Shown here in pieces: positions 44,340-52,548 of a DNA stretch of 64,000 nt. The notes beneath the pieces were generated by a model. That model searched no databases. It had not been told where the DNA came from and was given only the letters and a program-made list of their open reading frames with translations. The translations under genes were made by a program, and so were the position numbers. This DNA comes from Haloarcula sebkhae. GTDB lineage: Archaea > Halobacteriota > Halobacteria > Halobacteriales > Haloarculaceae. The stretch's first letter is position 1. The number at the start of each line of letters is the position of its first letter. The stretch is taken from contig NZ_BMPD01000002.1 in assembly GCF_014647415.1 (NCBI RefSeq), positions 400,324 to 464,323 of the forward strand. The letters are read 5' to 3'.

Positions 44340-45824
44340 TTAGCTGTCGGGGCTGTAGTTGGGCGCTTCGTCCGTAATCATCACGTCGTGTGGATGGCTT
44401 TCCTGCTGTCCGGCCGCGGAGACCCGCACGAATTCGGCGCGCTGCTTGAACTCGGGAATCGTCTCGGCCCCGACATAGCCCATCCCGGACTGCATCCCGC
44501 CGACGAGCTGGTGGAGTTCGGAGGCCAGCGAGCCCTTGTACGGCGTCGCGGCTTCGACGCCCTCAGGGACGAACTCCTCACCCTCCTCGTCGTCCTTGAG
44601 GTAGCGCTCGCCGCCGCCCTCGTTCATCGCGCCGACGCTGCCCATCCCGCGGTACTGCTTGTACTTCTTGCCGTTCATCGTGATGACGCGGCCCGGAGCC
44701 TCGTCTGTCCCGGCGAAGTAGGAGCCGAGCATCACCGCGTCCGCGCCCGCGGCGATGGCCTTGATGGCGTCGCCGGAGTAGCGGATACCGCCGTCAGCGA
44801 TGACCGGCACGTCGTGCTGGCTCGCCACGTCGGCGACCTGCGCGACGGCGGTGATCTGTGGCATCCCGGCACCGGTGACCACACGGGTGGTACAGATGGA
44901 GCCGGGACCGATGCCGACCTTGACGCCGTCGGCGAAGTCAACGACGGCTTCGGCGGCTTCTCGGGTCCCGATGTTGCCGACGACGACGTCGGCGTCTACT
45001 TCGGCCTTGATCTCACGGGCGCTCTCGATGACGTTCGCGTTGTGGGCGTGCGCACAGTCGATGAACAGGATGTCAGCACCGGCGTCGTCGGCGACCTGTG
45101 CGCGGTCCATCTCGAAGGGACCGACAGCGGCACCACAGCGGAGCGAGCCGTCGTCCGCGCGGGCGGCCTGGTCGTACTCGCGGCGCTGGAGGATGCCCTG
45201 CATCGTGACCAGCCCGACGAGTCGGTTCTCGTCGTCGACTATCGGGACGCGCTCGATCTTGTGGTCGTACATCAATTCTAGCGCTTCGCGGGGGGTCACG
45301 TCCTCGGGTGCGGTGACGACTTCGTCGGTCATCGCATCCGTGACGGCGTCGTCCTCACCGACCTCTAGATACGGGCGGATATCCGTCCCGGAGATGATGC
45401 CCAGCACTTCGTCGTTGTCGTCACCGACAACCGGTGCGCCGGAGACACCCTCGCGTTCCATCATCTCGTCGACCTCTCGAACGGTCTGGTTCGGGCTGGC
45501 CGTCACGACGTCGCGGATGATGAGTTCGTCGGCGCGTTTGACCCGCTCGATCTCTGTCGCCATCTGGTCGGCGTTCATGTTGCGGTGGAGGACGCCGATA
45601 CCACCCTGCCGCGCCATCGCGATCGCCATATCGCTCTCGGTGACGGTGTCCATCGCCGCGGAGACAACAGGGACGGTTAGTTCGACCGACTTCGAAACCC
45701 GTGTTGTGGTATCTGCCTCGTCTGGTTCGACGCGGGACTCCTTGGGTCTGAGGAGCACATCGTCGAACGTCAGCGCCTCCGGCACTCGGAGCTTCTCTGA
45801 GAAAGGCTCGGAATCGTTCGCCAT
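44340..45824 (-). CDS. guaB: IMP dehydrogenase
   Basis: This is a 494-residue enzyme that converts IMP to XMP, the committed step of GMP synthesis. The N terminus reads [20 protein letters not shown]. Two CBS domains occupy about residues 95-220. The catalytic loop is [20 protein letters not shown] with the nucleophilic Cys, followed by [20 protein letters not shown] and [10 protein letters not shown]. Size is normal. The start at 45824 is the first family-like Met; the frame continues upstream as non-conserved sequence. Confidence 0.96.
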   Translation of the reverse strand: MANDSEPFSEKLRVPEALTFDDVLLRPKESRVEPDEADTTTRVSKSVELTVPVVSAAMDTVTESDMAIAMARQGGIGVLHRNMNADQMATEIERVKRADELIIRDVVTASPNQTVREVDEMMEREGVSGAPVVGDDNDEVLGIISGTDIRPYLEVGEDDAVTDAMTDEVVTAPEDVTPREALELMYDHKIERVPIVDDENRLVGLVTMQGILQRREYDQAARADDGSLRCGAAVGPFEMDRAQVADDAGADILFIDCAHAHNANVIESAREIKAEVDADVVVGNIGTREAAEAVVDFADGVKVGIGPGSICTTRVVTGAGMPQITAVAQVADVASQHDVPVIADGGIRYSGDAIKAIAAGADAVMLGSYFAGTDEAPGRVITMNGKKYKQYRGMGSVGAMNEGGGERYLKDDEEGEEFVPEGVEAATPYKGSLASELHQLVGGMQSGMGYVGAETIPEFKQRAEFVRVSAAGQQESHPHDVMITDEAPNYSPDS

Positions 45825-46237
45825 GTAAATCGTCCACGACGGTCCGGCAAAAACGTTGCGAGACTCGGTGCTACGTGGGGTTCGATGCCACACCTGTCCC
45901 CGGCAGCCCCTTCCAGAAATCCACCATCGATCTCTCATTTGTCACGCCCTGGTCCCGAAGGTGAGACATTCGTCCACAAACAGCGGGGCATTCCGGAAAA
46001 GCGGTGGCGTATGTGCGCAGTTCTCACGCAACGGTTATGTGCGAATGAAGGATAATTATGAACATGCGACTCACCGAACCCGCACGGAACGGTACTGCCC
46101 GTCAGATGACGTCCACAGCGTCGGGCAACACAACGTTCGCGTGGTTCGGTAACAAGTTCTGGCAGGCCTGTCGTGTGCGTCAGGACCGAGTGAGAACTTC
46201 CCGACGGGAGTTGGGTTACGCTCGACCGTAACACGAC
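45825..46237. other. Intergenic region with the guaB promoter and a doubtful small ORF
   Basis: These 413 bp hold the divergent promoters of guaB and the membrane gene at 46238. One frame, 46058-46231 (+), encodes 57 residues beginning MNMRLTEPARN and stops 7 bp before the next gene, but the product is basic and Arg-rich, unlike haloarchaeal proteins. I see no other gene. Confidence 0.35.
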
Positions 46238-47125
46238 ATGAGTATCTCTAGACACCCGATTGCACTCGACATTGAGCAGCAGGTCGGCCGCGGTGGTCGG
46301 CTGCTGGCGACCGTAATGGGCCTCCCCCTTGTCGACGGCATCTTCCCGGTGCTCGTCCTCGCAGGGGCACTCTCGACCTGGATGGGCGTCCTCGAAGTGG
46401 GTTTGCTCGTCTTCGGCGGGTCGGCCACTGTCGCCGTCGTGTTAGCCGAACTCGAAGGCGGTCCCCGACAGCAGGCGCGCGCGGTACTCATCATTGGGGC
46501 CGTCCTGATGCCGATCGCGCTCGTCGAAGCGGCCCTTGCCCCGACGATCGCGGGGATCGTCAAACTGGGGACTCTCGAACGCTTCGCTGGCCTCGTCATC
46601 CTCGCGATCGCCGCACAGACTGCAAGCGCCCGAATCGGCGAGTACCTGCCGCGGCCGGCCGTCATCGTCGGACTCGGCCTACTGGCGAGCCTCGACCCCG
46701 CCGGCGCAAAGCTGGTCACCGCTATCGAACCCGGTGTCCTGCTCCGCGCGGCCGCCACCACCGGCGTCGGTATCGGCTTCGCCCTCGCCGTCGCTTTGGC
46801 GAGTCCATGGCTCCGCAATGCCGTCGACATCGACCGCTTCCGCTTCGGGAGTGCTGTCGCGCTCGGTGTCCTCGCCCTCTCTGTCCTCGGCGTGATGCCG
46901 ACCGACGCGCCGGTGGCGCTGGCCGTGCTGGCCGTCACGGCACTGCTGTCGTTCGATCCGGAGAACGCCCGGACGCGTCACACGGAATACCGACCCGACG
47001 CCGTTGACCTCACCGCCGCCTTCGCCGACGGCGGCGCGTCCCAGGGCGTCGCCGCCGACGAGCAGACCGACGAAGGGGCCGCTGTCGAGTACGAGCCTGA
47101 CCAAGAGCGCGCCCCGTGGCTGTGA
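46238..47125 (+). CDS. Multispanning membrane protein (DUF5794)
   Basis: This is a 295-residue hydrophobic protein with about seven helices between residues 20 and 235 and an acidic soluble tail. Signature-like parts are HPIALDIEQQVGRGGRLLAT, VMGLPLVDGIFPVLVLAGAL and VVLAELEGGPRQQ. Haloarchaeal genomes carry a single copy, annotated DUF5794, next to a small DUF5795 zinc protein, the same order as here. No function is known. Confidence 0.85.
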   Translation: MSISRHPIALDIEQQVGRGGRLLATVMGLPLVDGIFPVLVLAGALSTWMGVLEVGLLVFGGSATVAVVLAELEGGPRQQARAVLIIGAVLMPIALVEAALAPTIAGIVKLGTLERFAGLVILAIAAQTASARIGEYLPRPAVIVGLGLLASLDPAGAKLVTAIEPGVLLRAAATTGVGIGFALAVALASPWLRNAVDIDRFRFGSAVALGVLALSVLGVMPTDAPVALAVLAVTALLSFDPENARTRHTEYRPDAVDLTAAFADGGASQGVAADEQTDEGAAVEYEPDQERAPWL

Positions 47126-47166
47126 CGAGGGAGAACTTTTAGGCCTCTCAGGCTCGGCTGTCCGGT

Positions 47167-47394
47167 ATGAGCGACAATCGCGTGGTCCAGGGTCGGATGC
47201 AGACCCCCGAGAGCCTGGCCGAACTCATCGAAGGCGAAGACGTCATGGATGCAGAGCCGATCGAAGACGCCGATGACGACTGCCCTGAGTGTGGCGAAAA
47301 CGTCATCTCTGTGGGATACATGCCCTCTGCGCTGGAATTTGTCACTGGATACAAGTGCCAAGAATGCGACTGGTCGGACACTGACCGCGACTGA
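47167..47394 (+). CDS. Small zinc-ribbon protein (DUF5795)
   Basis: This is a 75-residue protein with CPECG and CQECDW, the two knuckles of a zinc ribbon, in its C-terminal half. The N-terminal half is acidic (AELIEGEDVMDAEPIEDADD). It is separated by 41 bp from the DUF5794 gene, a pairing shared across haloarchaea. It is the last chromosomal gene before tRNA-Trp and the accessory region. Function unknown. Confidence 0.85.
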   Translation: MSDNRVVQGRMQTPESLAELIEGEDVMDAEPIEDADDDCPECGENVISVGYMPSALEFVTGYKCQECDWSDTDRD

Positions 47395-47448
47395 GCGCCG
47401 TCTGCCAATCGAAATCCCTTTAATGCGAGTCGGCTTACGCCGGAGTGC

Positions 47449-47629
47449 GGGGTCGTGGCCTAGTCCGGGAAGGCGGCTGACTCCAGAGGCCACGCGCCTG
47501 GGACGACACTTCGAGGGCTGATATACTGAGCGGCCGGCTGATCACCGGTTCGCGACGATGACCCTCTGGAGTTCCGAGGCGCAGGACGGAGATATCAGCC
47601 GATCGGGGGTTCAAATCCCTCCGACCCCA
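47449..47629 (+). tRNA. tRNA-Trp (CCA) with a 107-nt intron
   Basis: Acceptor GGGGTCG (47449-47455) pairs with CGACCCC (47622-47628), discriminator A at 47629. The anticodon stem GCTGA (47476-47480) pairs with TCAGC (47595-47599); the loop is CTCCAG then A38, so the anticodon is CCA. The intron lies between positions 37 and 38 (47487-47593), the canonical archaeal site. The T loop is TTCAAAT. The accessory region begins directly after the 3' end, a classic integration site. Confidence 0.95.
47487..47593 (+). ncRNA. tRNA-Trp intron carrying box C/D methylation guides
   Basis: Two antisense elements match the exons of the same tRNA. GGCTGATAT (47516-47524) lies just before a CTGA box at 47526-47529; by the N+5 rule it directs 2'-O-methylation of U39. 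CTCTGGAGTT (47564-47573) precedes a CCGA box and is complementary to the anticodon loop; the fifth base upstream pairs with C34. GATGACC (47557-47563) resembles box C. This matches the established guide function of the haloarchaeal tRNA-Trp intron. Confidence 0.85.
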
Positions 47630-47643
47630 CTCCGTATAAAAGT

Positions 47644-47666
47644 AAAGCGGTATATTTCACCGCTTT
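47644..47666. terminator. 8-bp hairpin just after tRNA-Trp
   Basis: AAAGCGGT (47644-47651) and ACCGCTTT (47659-47666) form a perfect stem with a 7-nt AT-rich loop. It may end the tRNA transcript, mark the junction of the integrated element or be an operator for the adjacent gene, whose TATA-like GTATAAAA is at 47633-47640. Confidence 0.45.
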
Positions 47667-47697
47667 CGCTCCACCACTCCAGAGCGGTCAGTACGAG

Positions 47698-47829
47698 GTG
47701 GTCCGCGTGAGCCTCGACCGTCGCTCTACCGAGGGGCTCCCCCTCATCTGCGAGTTCTGTGGCCAAGTCATAGAAGGGGACGACCAGCGCTGCCCAGCAA
47801 CCGACGACGGCCGGAGGTGTCGCCCATGA
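47698..47829 (+). CDS. Small cysteine-rich (zinc-finger) protein, first gene of the right arm
   Basis: This is a 43-residue protein from the GTG at 47698; a second GTG at 47707 would give 40 residues. CEFCG and later RCP and RCR cysteines (four to five in all) suggest a zinc-binding microprotein. The stop overlaps the ATG of the next gene (ATGA), typical of operon translation. The TATA-like box lies 58-65 bp upstream. Confidence 0.6.
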   Translation: MVRVSLDRRSTEGLPLICEFCGQVIEGDDQRCPATDDGRRCRP

Positions 47830-48158
47830 CGCCCCAAGTCACGCTGGAGACGCCATGCTTGGCCGACGGGCGCTGGCAGCCGCTCCCAGCCGACTCCGCG
47901 CGCGTGGACAATCTCGGCTTTTGTAACCAGTGCTTCCCTGACGACTGGGAAACGGTCTCCGAGAAAGACGTCGAGACCCTCCTGTTCACAGCAAAAAACG
48001 GGTCGAAGCTCCACCGAAGTATCGATACCGGCGACGACGCCGACACCAGCGAGTTTGGGAATCACGACTATCCCGAGGAGACGCTCGCCGCCAAACTCGC
48101 CGGCGACGCGTCGCTTGACCACGAGTTCGAGTGGGACACGCAGGGAGGTGACGCGTAG
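47826..48158 (+). CDS. Hypothetical acidic protein, right arm gene 2
   Basis: This is a 110-residue protein of unknown function. Residues about 10-45 hold three cysteines (PCLAD, CNQC) that may form part of a zinc site. The C-terminal half is acidic (STGDDADTSEFGNHDY-like) without a recognisable fold. Both ends are tight: the start overlaps the previous stop by 4 bp and the next gene follows immediately. Confidence 0.65.
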   Translation: MTPQVTLETPCLADGRWQPLPADSARVDNLGFCNQCFPDDWETVSEKDVETLLFTAKNGSKLHRSIDTGDDADTSEFGNHDYPEETLAAKLAGDASLDHEFEWDTQGGDA

Positions 48159-48575
48159 ATGGTCTCCCACGATGATGTGTGCGACTCCTGCGATGCAGTC
48201 GGGCGGACCTGCCGGATGCGGTGGCCTGACGGCGAAACCAGAGAGATGTGTGGCCCCTGTGAGCGGCAGTGGCAGCTCATTTGGAGGCACTTCTGTGAGT
48301 TCCAGCCACGGCAGGCCAATCGCGTCCGGGCACAGGCGAACCGCCGTGGTCGCGCTCGCCCGGACGATGGCGAGCCGATGACTGACGGGGGGAAATCTCT
48401 GGACAGTGTTGAACGAGAAAAAAGTTCAGTGGGTGCCTCTGTTTGCGACGGGTATTATCGAAATCGCACGAGAGTGTCACACGCTCTTCGGACTGCATTT
48501 AAACATTTTCCAGAAGCCTATTTGAATTTGCTGGCGCCGTTATCAGTGCTGATTACTCGGGGGTGTGACAAGTGA
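48159..48575 (+). CDS. Zinc-finger protein with divergent C-terminal tail, right arm gene 3
   Basis: This is a 138-residue protein. Residues 8-45 contain CDSCD, CRMRW and CGPCERQW, a treble-clef-like cysteine set. Residues about 85-138 are encoded by distinctly AT-richer DNA containing TATA-like ATTTAAA (48498-48504), so the tail may be non-conserved or contain the promoter of the next gene. Its stop overlaps the GTG start of gene 4, which argues the frame is real. Confidence 0.6.
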   Translation: MVSHDDVCDSCDAVGRTCRMRWPDGETREMCGPCERQWQLIWRHFCEFQPRQANRVRAQANRRGRARPDDGEPMTDGGKSLDSVEREKSSVGASVCDGYYRNRTRVSHALRTAFKHFPEAYLNLLAPLSVLITRGCDK

Positions 48576-49084
48576 GCACCGACGCGTTCGCCCAGCCGAA
48601 GGCTATCGGGACGGACGTTGAGACGTTGGTTGTCGATGCTATTGGCACGCTTGACGCGGCCGCCGACGAAGACGATCACTTCGATGCCGTCACAACTGGC
48701 CTATTCGAACCCTCGACGGTATCGGCCGGTGTGCCCGTTCGGTGGGCGACGCCGCTCGTCGAATCGGGGTCGCGATTGGAGATCAAGGCGTGCGTCCGCA
48801 AGCGCTCAAAAGGTTCAGCGACGGTGCACAGCTCCTGGTGTTTCAAGGGCAAAGATGGCGGCCAGCACGGCTGGCTTGTCGAGCAGGCCGAGACGTACCT
48901 TCTGGCGGTCTACGAGTCCGACGCCGCGAAGGAACTGGCCGCTATCGCTGTCGTGCCGGCGAGCATCATCGACGAGCACCTACGCGGTCGGTGGTACGAC
49001 GTGGATCGTCGCGAAGAAACGTGCGCCCAGCTCCGCTGGTCGATCATCCTCAATCCCTCAATTGTCGGGGGTGACGGTGTGTAA
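48572..49084 (+). CDS. Possible PD-(D/E)xK-type nuclease, right arm gene 4
   Basis: This is a 170-residue protein with a GTG start overlapping the stop of gene 3. The order VESGSRLEIKACVRKRS then HGWLVEQAETYLLAVYES fits the pattern of PD-(D/E)xK nucleases: an acidic residue, an ExK strand (EIK) and a helix with Gln. The C terminus ends in a strand-rich stretch (LRWSIILNP). The match is by eye and weak, so hypothetical protein is the safe label. A restriction-like or resolvase-like nuclease would suit a mobile element. Confidence 0.55.
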   Translation: MSTDAFAQPKAIGTDVETLVVDAIGTLDAAADEDDHFDAVTTGLFEPSTVSAGVPVRWATPLVESGSRLEIKACVRKRSKGSATVHSSWCFKGKDGGQHGWLVEQAETYLLAVYESDAAKELAAIAVVPASIIDEHLRGRWYDVDRREETCAQLRWSIILNPSIVGGDGV

Positions 49085-49614
49085 TGCCGTCGACGACGCA
49101 GGCAGGAGATCGACGCGAGCGGCTGCGCTGTCCAAGGCTCGAAGAGGATATCGGCGAGGACCCTGCCCGGTGGCTGGACCAGGACCTGCTGTCGCATCCG
49201 GATCGTCGCAAGTTGGTGTTCTCGCTCATCGACGGCATCGACAGCATCGAGCGGGTTCGTGCTTGGCGAAGCATCGAGCGGAAACTCGCAAACAACCGGT
49301 TTGCCGAGAAAGCGCGGAACCCGCTCGAAAAGCCGCGGGCAAAGATCATGCAGCGTCTGGATCAGCGCGAGGAATGGCTCGAACTCCACGGCGAGCGGCC
49401 AGACCGACTCCCCTGTGGGCCACGTCGCCCGTGTGAGTGCTGTGACGGTGAGGACGAAGTCACGCCCGCGGACCTACGGGAACGTGACAAGGCAGCCGCC
49501 CAGCGTCTCGTCGACACCCACCAGTCAGGTGGCGTCGATACCAACGAGACGAGTCCGCGAACGAAGACGTCCACGCTCGGTGCCTTCGCGACCGATGGGG
49601 GTGAGGACCAGTGA
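49084..49614 (+). CDS. Hypothetical protein, right arm gene 5
   Basis: This is a 176-residue charged, helical protein. The centre (LIDGIDSIERVRAWRSIERK) looks like a coiled helix pair; CGPRRPCECC at about residues 110-120 could bind a metal. The start overlaps the stop of gene 4 by 1 bp and the stop overlaps the GTG of gene 6 by 3 bp. No known domain is recognised. Confidence 0.62.
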   Translation: MPSTTQAGDRRERLRCPRLEEDIGEDPARWLDQDLLSHPDRRKLVFSLIDGIDSIERVRAWRSIERKLANNRFAEKARNPLEKPRAKIMQRLDQREEWLELHGERPDRLPCGPRRPCECCDGEDEVTPADLRERDKAAAQRLVDTHQSGGVDTNETSPRTKTSTLGAFATDGGEDQ

Positions 49615-51245
49615 GCCAGGTCGCCCCTCACATCCACGAAGCCGACGCGTGGCTGTACTATGGCCCAGTCGAGTCAGGAAACAGCGACGCTTCGGACTAT
49701 GATGGGCTCGACCCGTACTGGGCGCTCGCGGACTTGCTTATCAACGAATGCGACGGTTATACCGAGGTTTCCGAGATCGTCATCGACGGCGAAGTATGCG
49801 ATCTCCGACTGAACTACTCGACCTCAGGCATCGCCCCCCGCCCGAGAGATCCGGTCGACAGCGACACGCTCTACGAGTTCGACATCCACGTCGACGGCGA
49901 GGGTGAGCGCAAGTGCAACTTCAACGTCTCGCCACGCTTCCCGGGGATGCGAAAGCCGGATGGTGAAAAACTGACGTTCCCCTTTCACCACAGCGCGGCC
50001 GATGAGGGTGTGAGCGTCCACGCCCAGCCGTCCAACATCGACCTCGACGAACTCCCGGGCCTGCTGGCGCGGGCAATCTTTGAGCTGGCCGACGACGCTG
50101 GTGTCGGTCTCTACCACGGCTACTTCGACGCCCCATTCGATGGCCACCTTACCGCGGTCGAGCGGTATCTTCGGCTCACGCGCTCGATGAACGAGAAGCT
50201 CATCGGGACCGGCAGTGTCTTCGACCGGCTGACGATGCTTCTGTCGGACGCGGACGGAACCGTTGGCGAGTACAAGTGGGACAACGAGGAGGAACGGGGC
50301 CACCATCACGCACTCAGACACGGGTCTGTGAGTGCGCAGGAACTGGTCCCTCAGCACCGTCTCGGTGGACAAATCAAGAGCTACCTGCCGGAGAACCCGG
50401 AGAACTTCAGCCCGGACGATCCGCTGTATCACCCGAAGCTCGGTGTGAAGTTCACTGCGGGTCGGACGGCAACGGGATCGGTGGCGTGGGCCGACCGGCA
50501 CGACGTGATTCGAGAACTCGACGAGCGGCTGCTGTCGCTGCTTTCATGGGCTGGCGTACCAGTCGACGCTGGCGGGACGACTTTCGTCGCTGACGACCAC
50601 TTCGAAGCCGCCCCTGCGGAGTCGTCGGTTCCGATCCACGGGGACCCGCTACCGCGCCTGGAGGCCCAGCAGGAGCACCTCCTGATGACCGTTCTTCGGG
50701 ATATGGCTCCATCTGACAGGCAGTTGACCGAGACGCTTGCGACTGACGGAGGGATGCACGCCCAGGAGTTGGCTGACGCGACCGACACATCGGTGTCGAC
50801 GGTCTACCGGATGCTCCAGCGCTTGGAAGGCGTCATCACGAGCGACAACGGCCACGTCCGGTTCGTCTCGGAGAAGCTTCGCCAAGAGGTACGCGGGCTC
50901 GTTGAGTCCGTCGAACATGCGATCGATTCGGCAGCCGATCGGGCAGCCCATCTTGTCGACATAGACGTCCGGCAGTCGGCGTCGAGCGCGTTCGATCGGT
51001 GGCTCGCGAAGTATGGGGCCGAGTTCGACGCGCCCGAGTACGAGGGGCAGCGCCCCGTCGTCCGTATCGATACGGTGCTTTCGGAGTATAAATCGACGAA
51101 CCAACCGCTCGTCGGCGAGGTAATCGGCGAGATGGTGCGCGCCTGGAAGAAGGACGGTCGTGACCCAGCGACCGTGCTGGACGCGATCGTCGCGGTCAGC
51201 ATCGACGGCACGCAGTACGAGCGCCCGGTTCGGACCCTCCGATAA
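49611..51245 (+). CDS. Large protein with C-terminal winged helix, candidate replication initiator
   Basis: This is a 544-residue protein with a GTG start. The N-terminal two thirds (HEADAWLYYGPVESGN at the start, LVPQHRLGGQIKSYLP around residue 245) form no domain I know but recur in haloarchaeal plasmids and proviruses. Residues about 373-433 are a winged helix (MHAQELADATDTSVSTVYRM with a wing VITSDNGHVRFVS), followed by a helical C terminus. Comparable wHTH proteins are proposed replication initiators of betapleolipoviruses and related plasmids. Position at the end of the operon before a non-coding, palindrome-rich segment agrees with that. A transcription regulator is the alternative. 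Confidence 0.7.
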   Translation: MSQVAPHIHEADAWLYYGPVESGNSDASDYDGLDPYWALADLLINECDGYTEVSEIVIDGEVCDLRLNYSTSGIAPRPRDPVDSDTLYEFDIHVDGEGERKCNFNVSPRFPGMRKPDGEKLTFPFHHSAADEGVSVHAQPSNIDLDELPGLLARAIFELADDAGVGLYHGYFDAPFDGHLTAVERYLRLTRSMNEKLIGTGSVFDRLTMLLSDADGTVGEYKWDNEEERGHHHALRHGSVSAQELVPQHRLGGQIKSYLPENPENFSPDDPLYHPKLGVKFTAGRTATGSVAWADRHDVIRELDERLLSLLSWAGVPVDAGGTTFVADDHFEAAPAESSVPIHGDPLPRLEAQQEHLLMTVLRDMAPSDRQLTETLATDGGMHAQELADATDTSVSTVYRMLQRLEGVITSDNGHVRFVSEKLRQEVRGLVESVEHAIDSAADRAAHLVDIDVRQSASSAFDRWLAKYGAEFDAPEYEGQRPVVRIDTVLSEYKSTNQPLVGEVIGEMVRAWKKDGRDPATVLDAIVAVSIDGTQYERPVRTLR

Positions 51246-51581
51246 CGCCCGACAGCTGAGAGGCATCACTGTTCTGCGACCTGTTCTTTTATAAGTAACA
51301 TAGCGCCCGCCCCCTACCCCACCGTTTCGGGTCAAGTTATTCTGTTATCATCTCAGTCTATTCCCCGGATCGTCGCCGGTCGCGGTCCCATCCGGCGGGC
51401 AAACCCCCTTAGGAGGTGTGGCTAAGGCCACGCCCCTGCGGGGCGCAAAAATACACCCCCGCCCCGCTCCGCATCCGGTTGTGGAGAATATATATTCTAT
51501 CGGCTGATTTAGCGGTTCTCGGAATCTCTTTTGCGATATAGCACCGAACCTTTACATTCTTGTGGTGAAGATATCTTCTAC
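51246..51581. other. Non-coding segment with palindromes, candidate origin or control region
   Basis: No gene lies in these 336 bp. They hold GTGGC-TAAG-GCCAC (51418-51431), directly followed by CGCCCC-TGC-GGGGCG (51431-51445), and an AT palindrome AGAATATATATTCT (51485-51498). The rest is alternately GC- and AT-rich. It separates the replication-type gene from a winged-helix regulator gene. It could be the element's origin, a bidirectional control region or a terminator. Confidence 0.45.
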
Positions 51582-51806
51582 ATGGCGAAGTGGACATCGC
51601 GAGACCAGATATGGAACACCGCGCTTAAGAAGACCGACGAGATTCGCCCCGAAGCATTTGCCCAAGCAATCGGCGTCAGTGAGAGGACAGCTAGAGACTG
51701 TCTTGAGACGATGCACGATTCGGGAGTGTTAGCGAAGGAAGGCGGGAAGGGGAGAGAACCAGCTGTCTACCGCTCGCTCGTCGAACATCCTGTAACCGAC
51801 GACTGA
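51582..51806 (+). CDS. Winged-helix/HTH regulator
   Basis: This is a 74-residue protein. TDEIRPEAFAQAIGVSERTA then RDCLETMHDSGVLAKEGGKG form a helix-turn-helix with a short wing. The ATG at 51582 is the first codon giving this fold; an in-frame upstream extension has no similarity. It lies directly downstream of the palindromic segment and may bind there. It could control the switch between the two arms of the element. Confidence 0.72.
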   Translation: MAKWTSRDQIWNTALKKTDEIRPEAFAQAIGVSERTARDCLETMHDSGVLAKEGGKGREPAVYRSLVEHPVTDD

Positions 51807-51844
51807 CCCGAACAAATATGATTGGAGCCTACCTAATATTAGAC

Positions 51845-51982
51845 ATGAACGCAACAATGGACGGGATAGTTATTGGGATGATGCTCGTCTTACTCTCGTT
51901 TGCGTATTATCTCTACACAGTCTACCGGGACGGATACGACCCACTGGCACTCATTAAGACCGGTGAACTGATTGAACGTTAG
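51845..51982 (+). CDS. Single-span small membrane protein
   Basis: This is a 45-residue protein with one TM helix (VIGMMLVLLSFAYYLYTVY, residues about 9-27) and a short charged cytoplasmic end. It is AT-richer than its surroundings. Its stop overlaps the stop of the convergent leftward arm by 4 bp. No function can be given. Confidence 0.6.
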   Translation: MNATMDGIVIGMMLVLLSFAYYLYTVYRDGYDPLALIKTGELIER

Positions 51983-52548
51983 TTGTCGTCTGGTTCCTGC
52001 ATCTCGTCTGGCTCTTTCAGTTTCTTTGCCGGGATGATTACGATTACCCCAAGAATCAGTAGACCGGTAATTGGAAACCCACTCAAGTACGTAGATATCG
52101 ACACGTTTTGTGGGCCGGAACTGACTACAACAGCCAGCGTTGGTACAGAGGCCGCGACGATTATTGCCCGTAGCGCATCATCCAGTGTCAGCCACTCAAA
52201 CAGCCCAATATATCCAGACACCCGCTCGGATTTGATACCAATCACGAGGATCAGGAAGCCGGCAATCGGCGTCCCGTACACTCGCAGTAACTCGAAATTC
52301 TGGGTTTCAACCGCGTACAGTACTGACACCGCCGTTCCGATGGCGAGAACACCGATTCCATTAACGCGTGAAAGGTAGTTCCAGATGTTTCGCTTGGTTA
52401 GGGCCTGTATCACTGCCATCAGCAATACTAATCCGACTGCTGTAATCGCTGCAATGGTCGCCAGCCCCGCCCCCAGACCAGTCAACTCCGCAGTTTGCTG
52501 TGCAATCGCCGAAAACAATGTTGTCAGTGCTTGTAACATCATAATCAC
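51979..52548 (-). CDS. Membrane protein with about five helices, end of the left arm
   Basis: This is a 189-residue protein with hydrophobic helices at about residues 27-50, 62-80, 92-107, 125-142 and 155-175 and a charged C-terminal tail (KKLKEPDEMQEPDDN). The DNA is clearly AT-richer than the neighbouring genes. Overlap with the upstream small membrane gene (ATGA) shows it belongs to the left operon. Function unknown. Confidence 0.7.
   Translation of the reverse strand: MIMMLQALTTLFSAIAQQTAELTGLGAGLATIAAITAVGLVLLMAVIQALTKRNIWNYLSRVNGIGVLAIGTAVSVLYAVETQNFELLRVYGTPIAGFLILVIGIKSERVSGYIGLFEWLTLDDALRAIIVAASVPTLAVVVSSGPQNVSISTYLSGFPITGLLILGVIVIIPAKKLKEPDEMQEPDDN

Noticed and set aside
44331-45281. 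316-residue frame antisense to guaB
   Set aside because: It is a shadow frame; IMP dehydrogenase on the minus strand is certain.
51418-51445. Intrinsic terminator
   Set aside because: The hairpins are followed on the + strand by A rather than T, and archaeal terminators are T-rich, so they are reported only as structure in the non-coding segment.
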